From Ophiostoma sp. CBS 140.51 (lineage: Eukaryota; Ascomycota; Sordariomycetes; Ophiostomatales; Ophiostomataceae), in contig JANSLP010000498.1 of the NCBI GenBank assembly GCA_029298735.1, forward strand, positions 1 to 17,285: a stretch of 17,285 nt of DNA. Direction: 5' to 3'. The position numbers were made by a program, and so were the translations under genes. Under the pieces are notes generated by a model. That model searched no databases, was not told the DNA's origin, and was given only the letters and a program-made list of their open reading frames with translations. The stretch's first letter is position 1; each line of letters opens with the position of its first letter. Of this stretch, positions 9,042 to 16,678 are shown piece after piece.

Positions 9042-10587
9042 ATGGGCTTCCTTCACGAGACCCGCCGCTTCTTCATCGGCGACAAGCCAGCATCCAAGGC
9101 TGAGCGCAGCCTTCTATTCAAGATTGACGGTTTCATTCTGTCGTACCTGTGTCTGTCGCAGTTCATCAACTACCTCGACCGTCAGAACTTGACCAATGCC
9201 TATGTCTCGGGCATGAAGGAGGAGCTCAACTTCAAGGGTGTTGACTACAATCTGACCTTGACCATCTTCAAGAGTGAGTTGCATACACCTGCGACGATGT
9301 TGACATACTCTCTACTCATGCTAACCTTGTTGCTACGCATCGATAGTCGGCTACATCATCGGTGGTCTTCCTCAGTCCATCATCGTCTCTTCCCACAAGG
9401 TCCCCCTCTCCTTCTGGTTTCCCTTCTGTGCCCTTTGCTGGACCATGTTCAATTTGGGCAATGCCTTTGTCCATACCGTCTGGGAGGTCGAGCTGCTCCG
9501 CTTCTTCATGGCCATCTTTGAGGCTGTCTCCTTTGCCGGTGGCCACTACATCCTCGGCGCCTGGTACAAGCCCTCGGAGCTCGGCAAGCGTGCCTGTCTG
9601 TTGACGGCCGCCCAAAATGCCGGGGGTCTTTTTGCCGGCTTCATGCAGGGCGCCATCTACACCAGCCTCAACGGGAAAGCCGGTCTCAGCGGTTGGCGCT
9701 GGCTCATGGTCATCAATGCCCTGATGAGCGCTCCCGTTGTCGTCTTTGGCTTCCTGACGTTCCCCGGCATGCCTGCTCAGTGCAACCGCTGGTATCTGTC
9801 GGAAGAGGAGAAGCAGCTCGCCGTGTCCCGTCTCCCGCCGCACAAGCCAACCCAGCTCACATGGGGTGTCTTCAAGCGTGTTCTCAAAGACTGGCGCTTC
9901 TGGGCCTTTACGCTCCAGTTCTGCTTCAACACCAACATGGAGTGGGCCGGTCTGTACAGCCCGCAGTCGCTGTGGATGAAGTGGACGGGCAGGTATACCG
10001 TCCCGCAGATCAACTACTATCCGCTCGGTACCACGGCCGTCACCATTGCCTCGACCTGCCTGTTTGCTCTGTGGACCGATTACACCCGGTCCCGCTGGTG
10101 GGTCAATATTGTCATGGCGTTCTGCGCGGGCATCCCCTGCATTATGCTGCTAGTGCCCTCACTCCCCGTGGCTGGCAAGTTCTTTGCCTGGTACCTTGCC
10201 GGTATGGGTTTCATTGGTCAAGCTGTCAACTTCTCCTGGGCCAACGAGGTCTGCCGCGACGATGACCAGTTGCGGTCGATTACACTGTACGCCATGATGT
10301 ACGGGTCTAATGTGACAATCGCGTGGTTCAACATTGCCCTCTTCCCCGTGACAGATGTACCCAACTTTGTCAAGGGCTACTCGGCGTCGCTGGCGACTTG
10401 TCTGCTGTCGCCGCCCATTGCTCTGTGGATTCACCGCCGGTGCCAACGCCGTGAGCGTGAGATGGCGGCCGAGGCGGCCATTACGGGCGTGCCTGAGGGT
10501 GTTGAGTGTGGCTCGGAGAGCACATCGGAGCGGCACCTGCCGGACACCAAGGTGGCAACTGTTGATGTCACACCGGAGGTGAAGTAG
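9042..10587 (+). CDS. MFS permease of the Dal5/Liz1 (anion:cation symporter) group (2 exons)
   Basis: Proposed model is join(9042..9273, 9347..10587), 490 aa. The 73-nt intron (GTGAGT donor, GCTAACC branch near 9320, GATAG acceptor) is phase 1 and splits the isoleucine codon before GYIIGGLPQS. Start context is CACCATGGG. The polytopic protein has about 12 hydrophobic segments. Family marks are INYLDRQNLTNAYVSGM (residues 42-58), GHYILGAWYKPSELGKRA (about 143-160), SGWRWLMVINAL, FPGMPAQ in place of the usual FPDTP, WANEVCRDDDQLRS and a hydrophilic C-tail of about 55 residues. It belongs to the same superfamily branch as the permease at 3500 but is clearly diverged from it, so this is not a recent tandem copy. 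Relatives carry pantothenate, biotin, nicotinate, allantoate or peptides. The divergent amidase suggests an amide or its acid as cargo, by context only. Confidence 0.87.
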
Positions 10588-11254
10588 CTGCAGCAATGAC
10601 GAGGAGCATAATGAAGTAGTAAATATGTGTCATGAAGGATTGCGTCCTAAATGCTATCATAAACGCTTGTTTGTATATTCACGACCATCATAGTGTTTAG
10701 ATTTAGTACTGTGTTGTATTAAACAACTTTGGATATCGCATAAAATAGTCAATGAAAACATATTGTCACGACGGCTCCATTCAAAGTATTCTTCCCATTG
10801 CTCATGTAACCTTATCTGATGGAGCACATACACCTGGTAAACCTGACCAAACATGTACATAACTTCCTCTGGGAATTCTTTCGTAGTCTTGTATGCAAAC
10901 AAGTGAAATGATGTTGCTGTCTTGAATCCTGCTATTTGAAGCTATGTGGCTGGTTGGTGACCTTTTCTAAGTGGTATGTGTGTAAGTTTTTACGACACAT
11001 TACTTTAATATTTATTTTTGGAGATCAAACAATGTTTCGAATTTTAAAATTTCTTTTTAATGCTTTTTCATTTGCTTTTGTTTTTTGCTTTTTGCAAAGA
11101 AAAAGAATAAATAAAAAGCCGTCTATGTCATTACAAAAATTCAACATATAACAGCTATTTATTTAACTCCTGAAAATTAATTCAGGGACAACAAAACTTG
11201 ACTTGGCTCTTATAAGTATAAAAGCATTCCAACATCGGTCATTTTTATCCCCTT
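10588..11254. other. AT-rich intergenic spacer
   Basis: I see no reliable gene. From about 10920 to 11240 the DNA is markedly AT-rich with T-runs and A-runs, unlike the GC-richer genes on both sides. A minus-strand open stretch between about 10902 and 10657 has some protein-like composition (aromatic and charged residues), but it lacks a good ATG context or a recognised motif, so I leave it uncalled. The AT-rich block may be ordinary spacer or an old, mutation-degraded element. Confidence 0.4.
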
Positions 11255-11917
11255 TTAAAAGGGAATCGGCCGTGGCCGCTTCGGCACACGGCCGTCAAAA
11301 GAAAATACATTGTTCGCATGGTCGTGGAGAAAGAATAGGCGCCGGATCCAGCCGTGGTTCCCGTGGGTCAGCTGGAGAGCGAAGTTAACGCAGCCGGCCA
11401 TCTTTTGCAGTTTGGGGGATATGTCATCGAGTGACGGGAGACGGAACACATGGTAGCACGAGGCCAACGCGTCCACTTTGTCTTTCGGCCGCCCGTAAAA
11501 CAGCACGGTAACGGGCGGCTGGCTCGCGCTGGGCAGGTGGGCGGTCTGGAAGTCGTAGGCGGCGTGGTACAGGTCAAAGACGACAAACGTGTACCAAGTA
11601 TAGCGCTCGACCATCATCAGGCGGCAGTCGGCTGTGTCGTCCTCGCTGCTGGAGTCGACGGTCACCTCCTCTTTCACCTCGAGGAAGCGCAACGCCCGTG
11701 CCACGACGACGCCGGGATGCTCTCAGGCCTCTTGCCTGGCCTCGGGGTCGAAATGCTTGACAATAATGTAGACGCGTCTGGTCTGCCGAGCAGGTTTTGT
11801 TTGGTCGAGCACGGCCAGCGGTGGTTCTCCTGTTGAGTCCCGCTTCGCCTGTTTATCCGTGATCTTTTCGTCCGTCTGCTCCGTCTCCGTTTTCTCGATC
11901 GTGTCCTTGCCTTGCAT
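11255..11917 (-). pseudogene. Unknown fungal protein gene interrupted by one in-frame TGA
   Basis: From the ATG at 11917 the minus strand is open for 220 codons except for one TGA at 11725-11723. Both sides are in the same frame and both read as ordinary protein: VYIIVKHFDPEAR before, and VVVARALRFLEVKEEV, YTWYTFVVFDLYHAAYDF and RLFFLHDHANNVFSFDG after. The N-terminal 45 residues are polar and rich in Lys, Glu and Thr. I do not recognise the family and give no function. No GT..AG intron with fungal consensus spans the stop, so a nonsense mutation is simplest (for example CGA to TGA). Alternatives are stop readthrough or two separate short genes. The open frame extends upstream of 11917 to about 12043 without a better ATG. 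The neighbour upstream on the same strand is also broken. Confidence 0.5.
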
Positions 11918-12245
11918 CGTCGCGTTCACGTGAGACTCGTAGTTGAAAAAGTGTACTATTTTGACGAAATGGAGGATCGGTCGTGTCGTGCTGAAGATGG
12001 AGTGGTTGCCCACAACGTTAGATGTTTCGATGTTAGCGGTTTTGTGCTAGTGTTAAAGACTAGATGCATCCAAGGGGATCGTGAGGCACGTCACGTCTAA
12101 CCTACGTACCGCAACTTCGCTAATCTTTATTACTCGCCAGGGCCTATTTACAGCCTCATCTTTGAAGAGCGTTTCTACGTTTTGGGTCCCTCGTTAATAA
12201 ACAAGGCCGCATACTTACTTATAACCGTGCATTTTGTGACTCAGA

Positions 12246-12341
12246 CGGCACACAGGTGTTCACACTTGTGCAAGCCTGGGCAGGCCTGCTTAGCGCCTGT
12301 GCCAGACTGTGCAGCGCCTGTGCTTTCGCCCCCAAAGCCGA
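12246..12341 (-). repeat. Dispersed repeat, copy A (inverted relative to copy B at 16.1 kb)
   Basis: Read on the minus strand, this stretch aligns with plus-strand 16083-16181. A 16-base core CAGTCTGGCACAGGCG is identical (12309-12294 here, 16115-16130 there). Similarity extends outward through CGGCTTTGGGGG versus CGGTTTGGGGGG on one side, and through GCAGGC..CAGGC and CTGTG..GCCG on the other, with small gaps. It has the look of a short non-autonomous element. I know of no named family for it. Confidence 0.6.
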
Positions 12342-12436
12342 GTCGTGAATTGTAAGGGCGACAGTGAGTTTTTTTTGGGTGGGATAACACCTTTCATCCT
12401 GAAATAAAAAAAGCCAACGACAAACGCGTTTCGCCA

Positions 12437-12446
12437 TACGGAGTAC
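12437..12446 (+). repeat. TACGGAGTAC motif
   Basis: This is one of three copies of the 9-mer TACGGAGTA in the accessory part of the window; the others are at 14879-14888 and 15699-15708 (the latter on the minus strand). About 0.1 copies are expected by chance in a window of this size. Function unknown. Confidence 0.5.
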
Positions 12447-12538
12447 ACAATTATTAACTCACAACCAAGTCAGTATCTCTTTGTCCACTCGCCAAACACA
12501 AGTGCCTCCGCAAGACGCATTTTCCTCTTAAATCGTTG

Positions 12539-14574
12539 CTATTCCATTTGCCGTAGGATGAGCTCTCCCTCCATGCGTGTAAAGGCAAGTATCTGTCCCT
12601 GTATGCCTTGAATAGGCGTCACGAACGTAACATCCGGACCTTCGTTACTTGGGGTTGGTGGGTCCATCGGCTTGCTAAACAGACTCGTCATCGTCAGCTG
12701 TGAGAACCCCGCCCAGACGTATCGAAAACACACGCTCCCGAGTCACCGCGGCTCGAAAACGGCGCCCCGTCGACCCCCAGAACCATGAGGTGGTAAGCAA
12801 TAACCGGCCCATGATCACAAGGCTGCCTGGAGATTGCCTCAATCTCGTTGGTCACGCCAAACATAAGCCCCGTCGTGGCGCCACGCTTCGCGACAAGGTG
12901 CGAGACGCGGTCGGCATTCTCGAAAGGCGGATTGGCGGAGAGGTCTTTCGCGTGGATTTGGAGAAATCCGTCGTCGTCAATCGGCGGGCTCTGGAACTGG
13001 GCTGTGCGAATACCCTCGCTGAGCCTCTCTGCAGTCGACAGAGCACTTATAAGGGTGCTGCCAACCAAGTACAACCTGTTGCTCATCGTGTCGCTGTCGT
13101 CCAGGCGCACAAGAGCCCAGTCGGCAAAGAATCCACGGGGCCAGACATGGTGACGCGGTGAGTAAGCAACTGAACCAACGGCGCGCCGGGACACGGACGC
13201 TTCACCGTCTTCCGTATCGTCGATAGCGGCGAGAATTGCCATCATATCATCGATATAGGAGATGCCGCCCCGTTGGATTTTGTACAAAGATTTCATAAAA
13301 TTATTGATCGGCGAGTTAAAGAATCGTTTCTCTGTCAGCCGGAAGGCCGTCTTCAGCACAGCGCGGGCTCTTTGGATGTTGTCAAGACAGGAAGAAGCGC
13401 AGGACGAACCACCGTATAGCATACGGAGTTTCTTCTTGTCTGGTTGCTCTTATTCAACAGTCGTGCCGCTAGCATCATCGCTACTGTGCTTGCAATGCAA
13501 ATGTTCGCGAATGTCTTTGTCGACGCCAGCCCTGGCTGCCACCGCGACATGACGGCTCGTAATGGCATTGACGGGGGTCTTGGACTGCGGCTCACTGTTG
13601 CTATCCTGGTCTGGCGGCTTGAGGCGCAAGTAAAAGCCAAGAGTGCCGGACTTTGCAGCAGGCTCGCCAGGGTGCTGCGAGGGTTCTTGCACGATCTGAT
13701 TGCCGGGATACGGGAGCAGAGGCATGATGGCTCCTTGAATGTCGGCGCACACTGCATCACTCTCGAGGCTAGGTCCGATCTCGCGCGAGAACCGCTAATC
13801 AACCTGCGACGACAGCTCTCTGAACGCCCTGGACGCCCTGGACGCCCTGGACGCCAACAGAACGCGCTGGCTCAGGAAAACTTCCACCTCGATATCGTCA
13901 ACGTCAAAAGACTCGAGAATGTAGCGGCACTGAAGAGCAGCCTTCACTGCGTCGGCCCATAGTACAACGCTATTGTCTCGCAATCCAACAAACAAGACCA
14001 CAGGGTGGGTTTCCCTGCGATGGCTGTCGTATCCACCCGAAGCGGGTAGAATGTTCTCAGTCGAGGCCAGTGTCACTGCCGGCCTGGTCCAGCGCGGCAA
14101 CCAGTCTTGCTCGAGGGCCGCAGACCAATTGCGCAAAAACTTGTGCTGTCCAATGGTGGACAGCGTCTTGTATTCCCGCGACCAATCGGGCCCCAAGCTC
14201 CGGAGTGTCGTCGACGTTCGTGCGACAAGCCGAGGGCTGCCAGAAAGGCCGTCGAAGTATTGCGCTTTCTCGATCTCTGGGGGTTCTTGGTACGCGGCAA
14301 CGGCGGCATCTAAATTTGGGAGTGCCGTTTTCTAAATGGCAGACGCTTCGGTGTTGTTCGTGGTCGTACTCGTGGCCGTATTCGTGTTTGTCGCCGTCGC
14401 TACCGTCGGTAGGAGCGCTGCCGTTCTTGGTGCTGAAGGCAATGAGTTGATGGGGGGCCGGGCTGGTGAGCTTTGATCGACATCGTGTCGCAGCCGATTT
14501 ACGTTTACCTCGAGGCAAAGATCTTCTAGAGACTTCACCTGTCTTTTATGGCCAAGACGTCGTTTAGGTGCCAT
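12539..14574 (-). pseudogene. Interrupted gene: N-terminal fungal domain plus trypsin-like protease domain
   Basis: One minus-strand frame from the ATG at 14574 reads as protein for about 610 codons, broken by TAG at 14334-14332, TAG at 13797-13795 and TAA at 13452-13450. A shift of frame near 12715 is then needed to reach the end at 12539. The N-terminal half contains YFDGLSGSPRLVART and a PVVLFVGLRDNSV / ILESFDVDDIEVEV region that I associate with a fungal family of unknown role. The C-terminal half looks like a chymotrypsin-fold protease: SRHVAV (His codon 13551-13549), ADWALVRLD (Asp codon 13122-13120) and SRGDSGACVFD (Ser codon 12741-12739), then VTFVTPI. All three catalytic residues survive. 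Donor-quality introns do not explain the stops; the last defect could be a 59-nt intron with GTGTGT and CTGAC, but removing it would delete the conserved CVFD strand. Pseudogene is my preferred reading. Confidence 0.65.
13824..13855. repeat. 9-bp tandem repeat, about 3.6 copies
   Basis: Three perfect units of ACGCCCTGG plus a partial ACGCC lie inside the interrupted protease-like gene. On the coding (minus) strand they give ASRASRASRA just before FRELSSQVD. The unit is a multiple of three, so expansion would not shift the frame. Likely slippage in a linker. Confidence 0.9.
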
Positions 14575-15294
14575 GTTGCAGGCAGTCCAGTCGCAAAAAT
14601 GAGGGAGGGCCGAACTGGGTAATGAGTCAAAACCTGGGGTTGAACAACAAGGGATGTGTAAGATGTGCAATTCCTATGTAAATGTGTCCGTCAGACGGAT
14701 ACACAGAAGGTAATTTGGTTGGAGGGCAGTGGCAGGGCGTATATGACAAAGCGACGCGAATGTGCAGTTTGGGTACAGATGATCACATTTGTTTTTACCT
14801 TGGAAAGGGCACAACAACCAGCGTAAAGCGAGGCCCAGACCAGCAGGAAGGAGTGACTCACATGCCTACTTGTACAAGTACGGAGTACCTTCCTGTGACT
14901 TGGTGCCTGCCAATTCCAGGTCTCGCCTACCATGCAACAACACTGGAACGGCGATAGCTTTTCTCCCTCATTCCTACGCTCGCCAAGGTAGATAGATAGA
15001 AATTTATTCCGCCCGGAGGCGCAAGGCCTAAAGGTCTCGTCTGTATACTGCTCGTCCAATCCTACTTACATAATACGACCTTCCACTTTTCCCTCTTCTG
15101 CACTCTCTTTGCCTTTCTCTCCTCCTTTACCCACCTCCTAGTCGTTGGTTGACAGGACACCTTCTTGAAAACACTCTTCCAAGTGTTCAGGGTCCTATAA
15201 TTGGTGCCTGACGCTGGATCTACTGCTCCATTTGGTATTGCTATAAGTTGTCCTGGGTTGGTGTTGATAGGTGTGCTTGTTGTTTTGTTGGTTT
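14575..15294. other. Spacer upstream of the protease-like gene
   Basis: I see no gene. It must include whatever promoter the minus-strand gene at 14574 had. It also holds a TACGGAGTAC motif at 14879-14888, a short TAGA run near 14990-15000, and a pyrimidine-rich block at about 15078-15140. A minus-strand open stretch of about 120 codons (15059-14691) has no recognisable motif and no support. Confidence 0.4.
14879..14888 (+). repeat. TACGGAGTAC motif
   Basis: This is the second copy of the TACGGAGTA 9-mer, identical over ten bases to the copy at 12437-12446. It lies in the spacer upstream of the interrupted protease-like gene. Confidence 0.5.
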
Positions 15295-15610
15295 TTACTT
15301 GGCCTCTAGTTCGTAGTCTAATCTCTTTGTCTCGATGGCAAATTTAATCGTGGCGCGGACCGCTTTCATGTCTGGTCTCCAGTTGTCTTGGTCTGTTGGC
15401 TCCTTCCCCTGAGGAAGAAGGACAGGTTCCCGCTCTTCGCCTCTCTTTGCTCCATAAGTTTCCGTCTCTGTGTCTCCCACTGGGTACAATCGAAGAGAAA
15501 GTGCTTAATGGTCTCTCTCGCTTAGCCGCACTGACCGGTGTCTGTCACTTCGGCTCCGATCTCACCACGGTATGTCAGACGGAGTGTGCGATCATTACAT
15601 GGCGTCACAT
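15295..15610 (-). mobile_element. Decayed 3' end of a Tad1-like LINE (ORF2 C-terminus)
   Basis: On the minus strand the sequence reads LRLTYRGEIG, then QCG, a TAA (15524-15522), then ARETIKHFLFDCTQWETQRR and SGNLSFFL. After a one-base shift of frame near 15404-15416 it reads GKEP..NWRPDM, then AVRATIKFAIETKRLD, and ends with TAA at 15297-15295. The order of a Cys motif, HFLF-C, GNLSFFL-G and AVRATI-FA is what I associate with the extreme C-terminus of ORF2 in fungal Tad1-type non-LTR retrotransposons. The upstream reverse transcriptase is absent, as expected of a 5'-truncated insert. It carries a stop and a frameshift, so it is dead. The family call is from memory of the motif order. Confidence 0.6.
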
Positions 15611-15698
15611 GGCAGATCGCATGACCTGCCACGTAACGAGCAATTCAGTGGCCTCAGGGACAAAACTAGGAGATGAGGCTTTTATGGTTACAGAATTT

Positions 15699-15708
15699 TA
15701 CTCCGTAC
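15699..15708 (-). repeat. TACGGAGTA motif (minus strand)
   Basis: Plus-strand TACTCCGTAC is the reverse complement of GTACGGAGTA. This is the third copy of the 9-mer in 3.3 kb, and it lies just beyond the 5' side of the LINE relic. Confidence 0.5.
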
Positions 15709-15754
15709 AAACAACACAATTTATCCTCACTTTTAGCTACTGTGTACTGTCGAT

Positions 15755-15784
15755 ATTGGTGCTGACCACATTGGTGCTGGCCAC
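15755..15784. repeat. 15-bp tandem duplication
   Basis: ATTGGTGCTGACCAC at 15755-15769 is followed directly by ATTGGTGCTGGCCAC at 15770-15784, with one mismatch. A weaker ACTTGTACTAGTATAC continues after it. Probably slippage. Confidence 0.85.
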
Positions 15785-16082
15785 ACTTGTACTAGTATAC
15801 TCGTATACCGTCTACCAATGTGTTTTCTATTACGCATTCTACTAGTACTGATCGCTCTACTCGTAGGCCCCGATTTCAGGCCCCGTAAGCGCCGTAGTCG
15901 TAACACGAAGGGGAACAGGTAGCACACAAGAGCACATGAGAGCACATCCACTACGCAGGTTGGAGCAGGGACGGCACATGTGCATCTCCAAAGAAGGAAA
16001 TTCTCTATGAGATTTTTCGGGTTATATATTGGAACTTTATAAAAGATGAAAAACCTCATTTTCTCCCTTGCCAATATCCCCT

Positions 16083-16181
16083 GCCGGTTTGGGGGGCCAA
16101 GCACAGGTGCTGCTCAGTCTGGCACAGGCGAGCGCAGGCGAGCACAGGCAACTCAAACTGTGCTCCCTGTGCTTGGCCGGT
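16083..16181 (+). repeat. Dispersed repeat, copy B, with 13-bp perfect inverted repeat (MITE-like)
   Basis: This is the plus-strand partner of the repeat at 12246-12341. Near its ends it carries GGCCAAGCACAGG (16095-16107) and the exact reverse complement CCTGTGCTTGGCC (16166-16178), able to form a stem of 13 bp. In between are three 10-bp tandem units of the form GCACAGGCGA (16122-16150). GCCGGT occurs at both outer edges (16083-16088 and 16176-16181), but it overlaps the inverted repeat, so I do not insist that it is a target-site duplication. It resembles a short non-autonomous DNA transposon; no family name is claimed. Confidence 0.6.
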
Positions 16182-16678
16182 GCCGCCGGAGCTGCAACAT
16201 GACAAAGAGAGCCCAAAACAAGTCTACTTTGAGGAGCCTGGGAGGGGAGGGAGACGCACATGGATCTCAACAAGTGACCTTATTCTTTCGCATATATGCT
16301 CTCTTGACCTATAAACAAGATGTTGTTCTCGCCCCGAGGGCTCGTTAGAATTTTCCATCTAGATGTTTATTTATTTTTTCAATTTATGTTCTATACCATA
16401 GCTGCGATTTTTTTAAGCCACTGCTCAAGCCTTGAATGAAAAGCTTTTCTGCCAGCGTCATACTCCTGGCGCGGCAGCTCGCGGAAGGAGACCGATTGAA
16501 TCGGACAACGTGATCGCCCTAGCATTAGAGAGCTTTTCTCCCTTCTTCTGCGTACGAACCAGACGGCGCTCTCTACAGATTTTAACAAAGCCAATTTCTT
16601 ACACGTGCTTACCTTTTATTGTTCAGGTTTTGTTTCATTAAGCATTACTTAAAATCCTTATGAAAAATTAGTGGACAG
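16182..16678. other. Spacer downstream of the WD40 gene
   Basis: I see no gene with support. A minus-strand open stretch at about 16594-16391 has a charged, helix-like composition but no recognised motif and no good start. The part nearest 16678 should be the 3' untranslated region of the WD40 gene. Confidence 0.35.

Larger units (their letters stand above)
12014..12538. other. Spacer between the two interrupted genes
   Basis: No gene is supported here. The stretch contains one copy of the dispersed repeat (about 12246-12341) and a TACGGAGTAC motif at 12437-12446, each listed separately. The remainder is unremarkable and moderately AT-rich. Confidence 0.4.
15611..16082. other. Spacer with short repeats
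   Basis: No gene is supported. On the minus strand the first 50 bases may still be LINE-derived (a reading ELLVTWQVMRSAM fits the same ORF but in another frame). The stretch also holds the third TACGGAGTA motif, a 15-bp tandem duplication, and a group of GAGCACA-type words around 15920-15950. Confidence 0.35.

Noticed and set aside
10657..10902. Minus-strand open stretch in the spacer after the second permease
   Set aside because: Some protein-like composition, but no good ATG context, no motif and an AT-rich setting; not enough to call a gene.
13353..13802. Alternative minus-strand frame over the protease N-part
   Set aside because: It competes with the frame that carries SRHVAV and GTLGFYLRL; its composition (Ser, Arg, Ala rich) is typical of a shifted frame.
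14332..14405. Intron removing the first stop of the protease-like gene
   Set aside because: A 72-nt in-frame interval ending TTTAG exists, but its donor (GTAGCG) is poor and no CTNAC branch is seen. It remains possible and would not cure the other stops.
14057..14518. Another minus-strand frame at the start of the protease-like gene
   Set aside because: It overlaps the frame encoding YFDGLSGSPRLVART; its His/Arg/Cys-rich text has no family support. It could matter only if an early frameshift or intron exists.
12539..14574. Reassigned TAG/TAA codons (glutamine) explaining the in-frame stops
   Set aside because: Other genes in the window end normally at TAG or TAA (390-1564, hydrolase, amidase, both permeases), so a changed code is not supported.
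15396..15845. Plus-strand open frame of about 149 codons
   Set aside because: It is antisense to the LINE ORF2 relic in its first part and low-complexity, repeat-derived text in the rest.
16122..16150. CRISPR-like or satellite array
   Set aside because: Only three 10-bp units without spacers, inside a short dispersed repeat of a eukaryotic genome.
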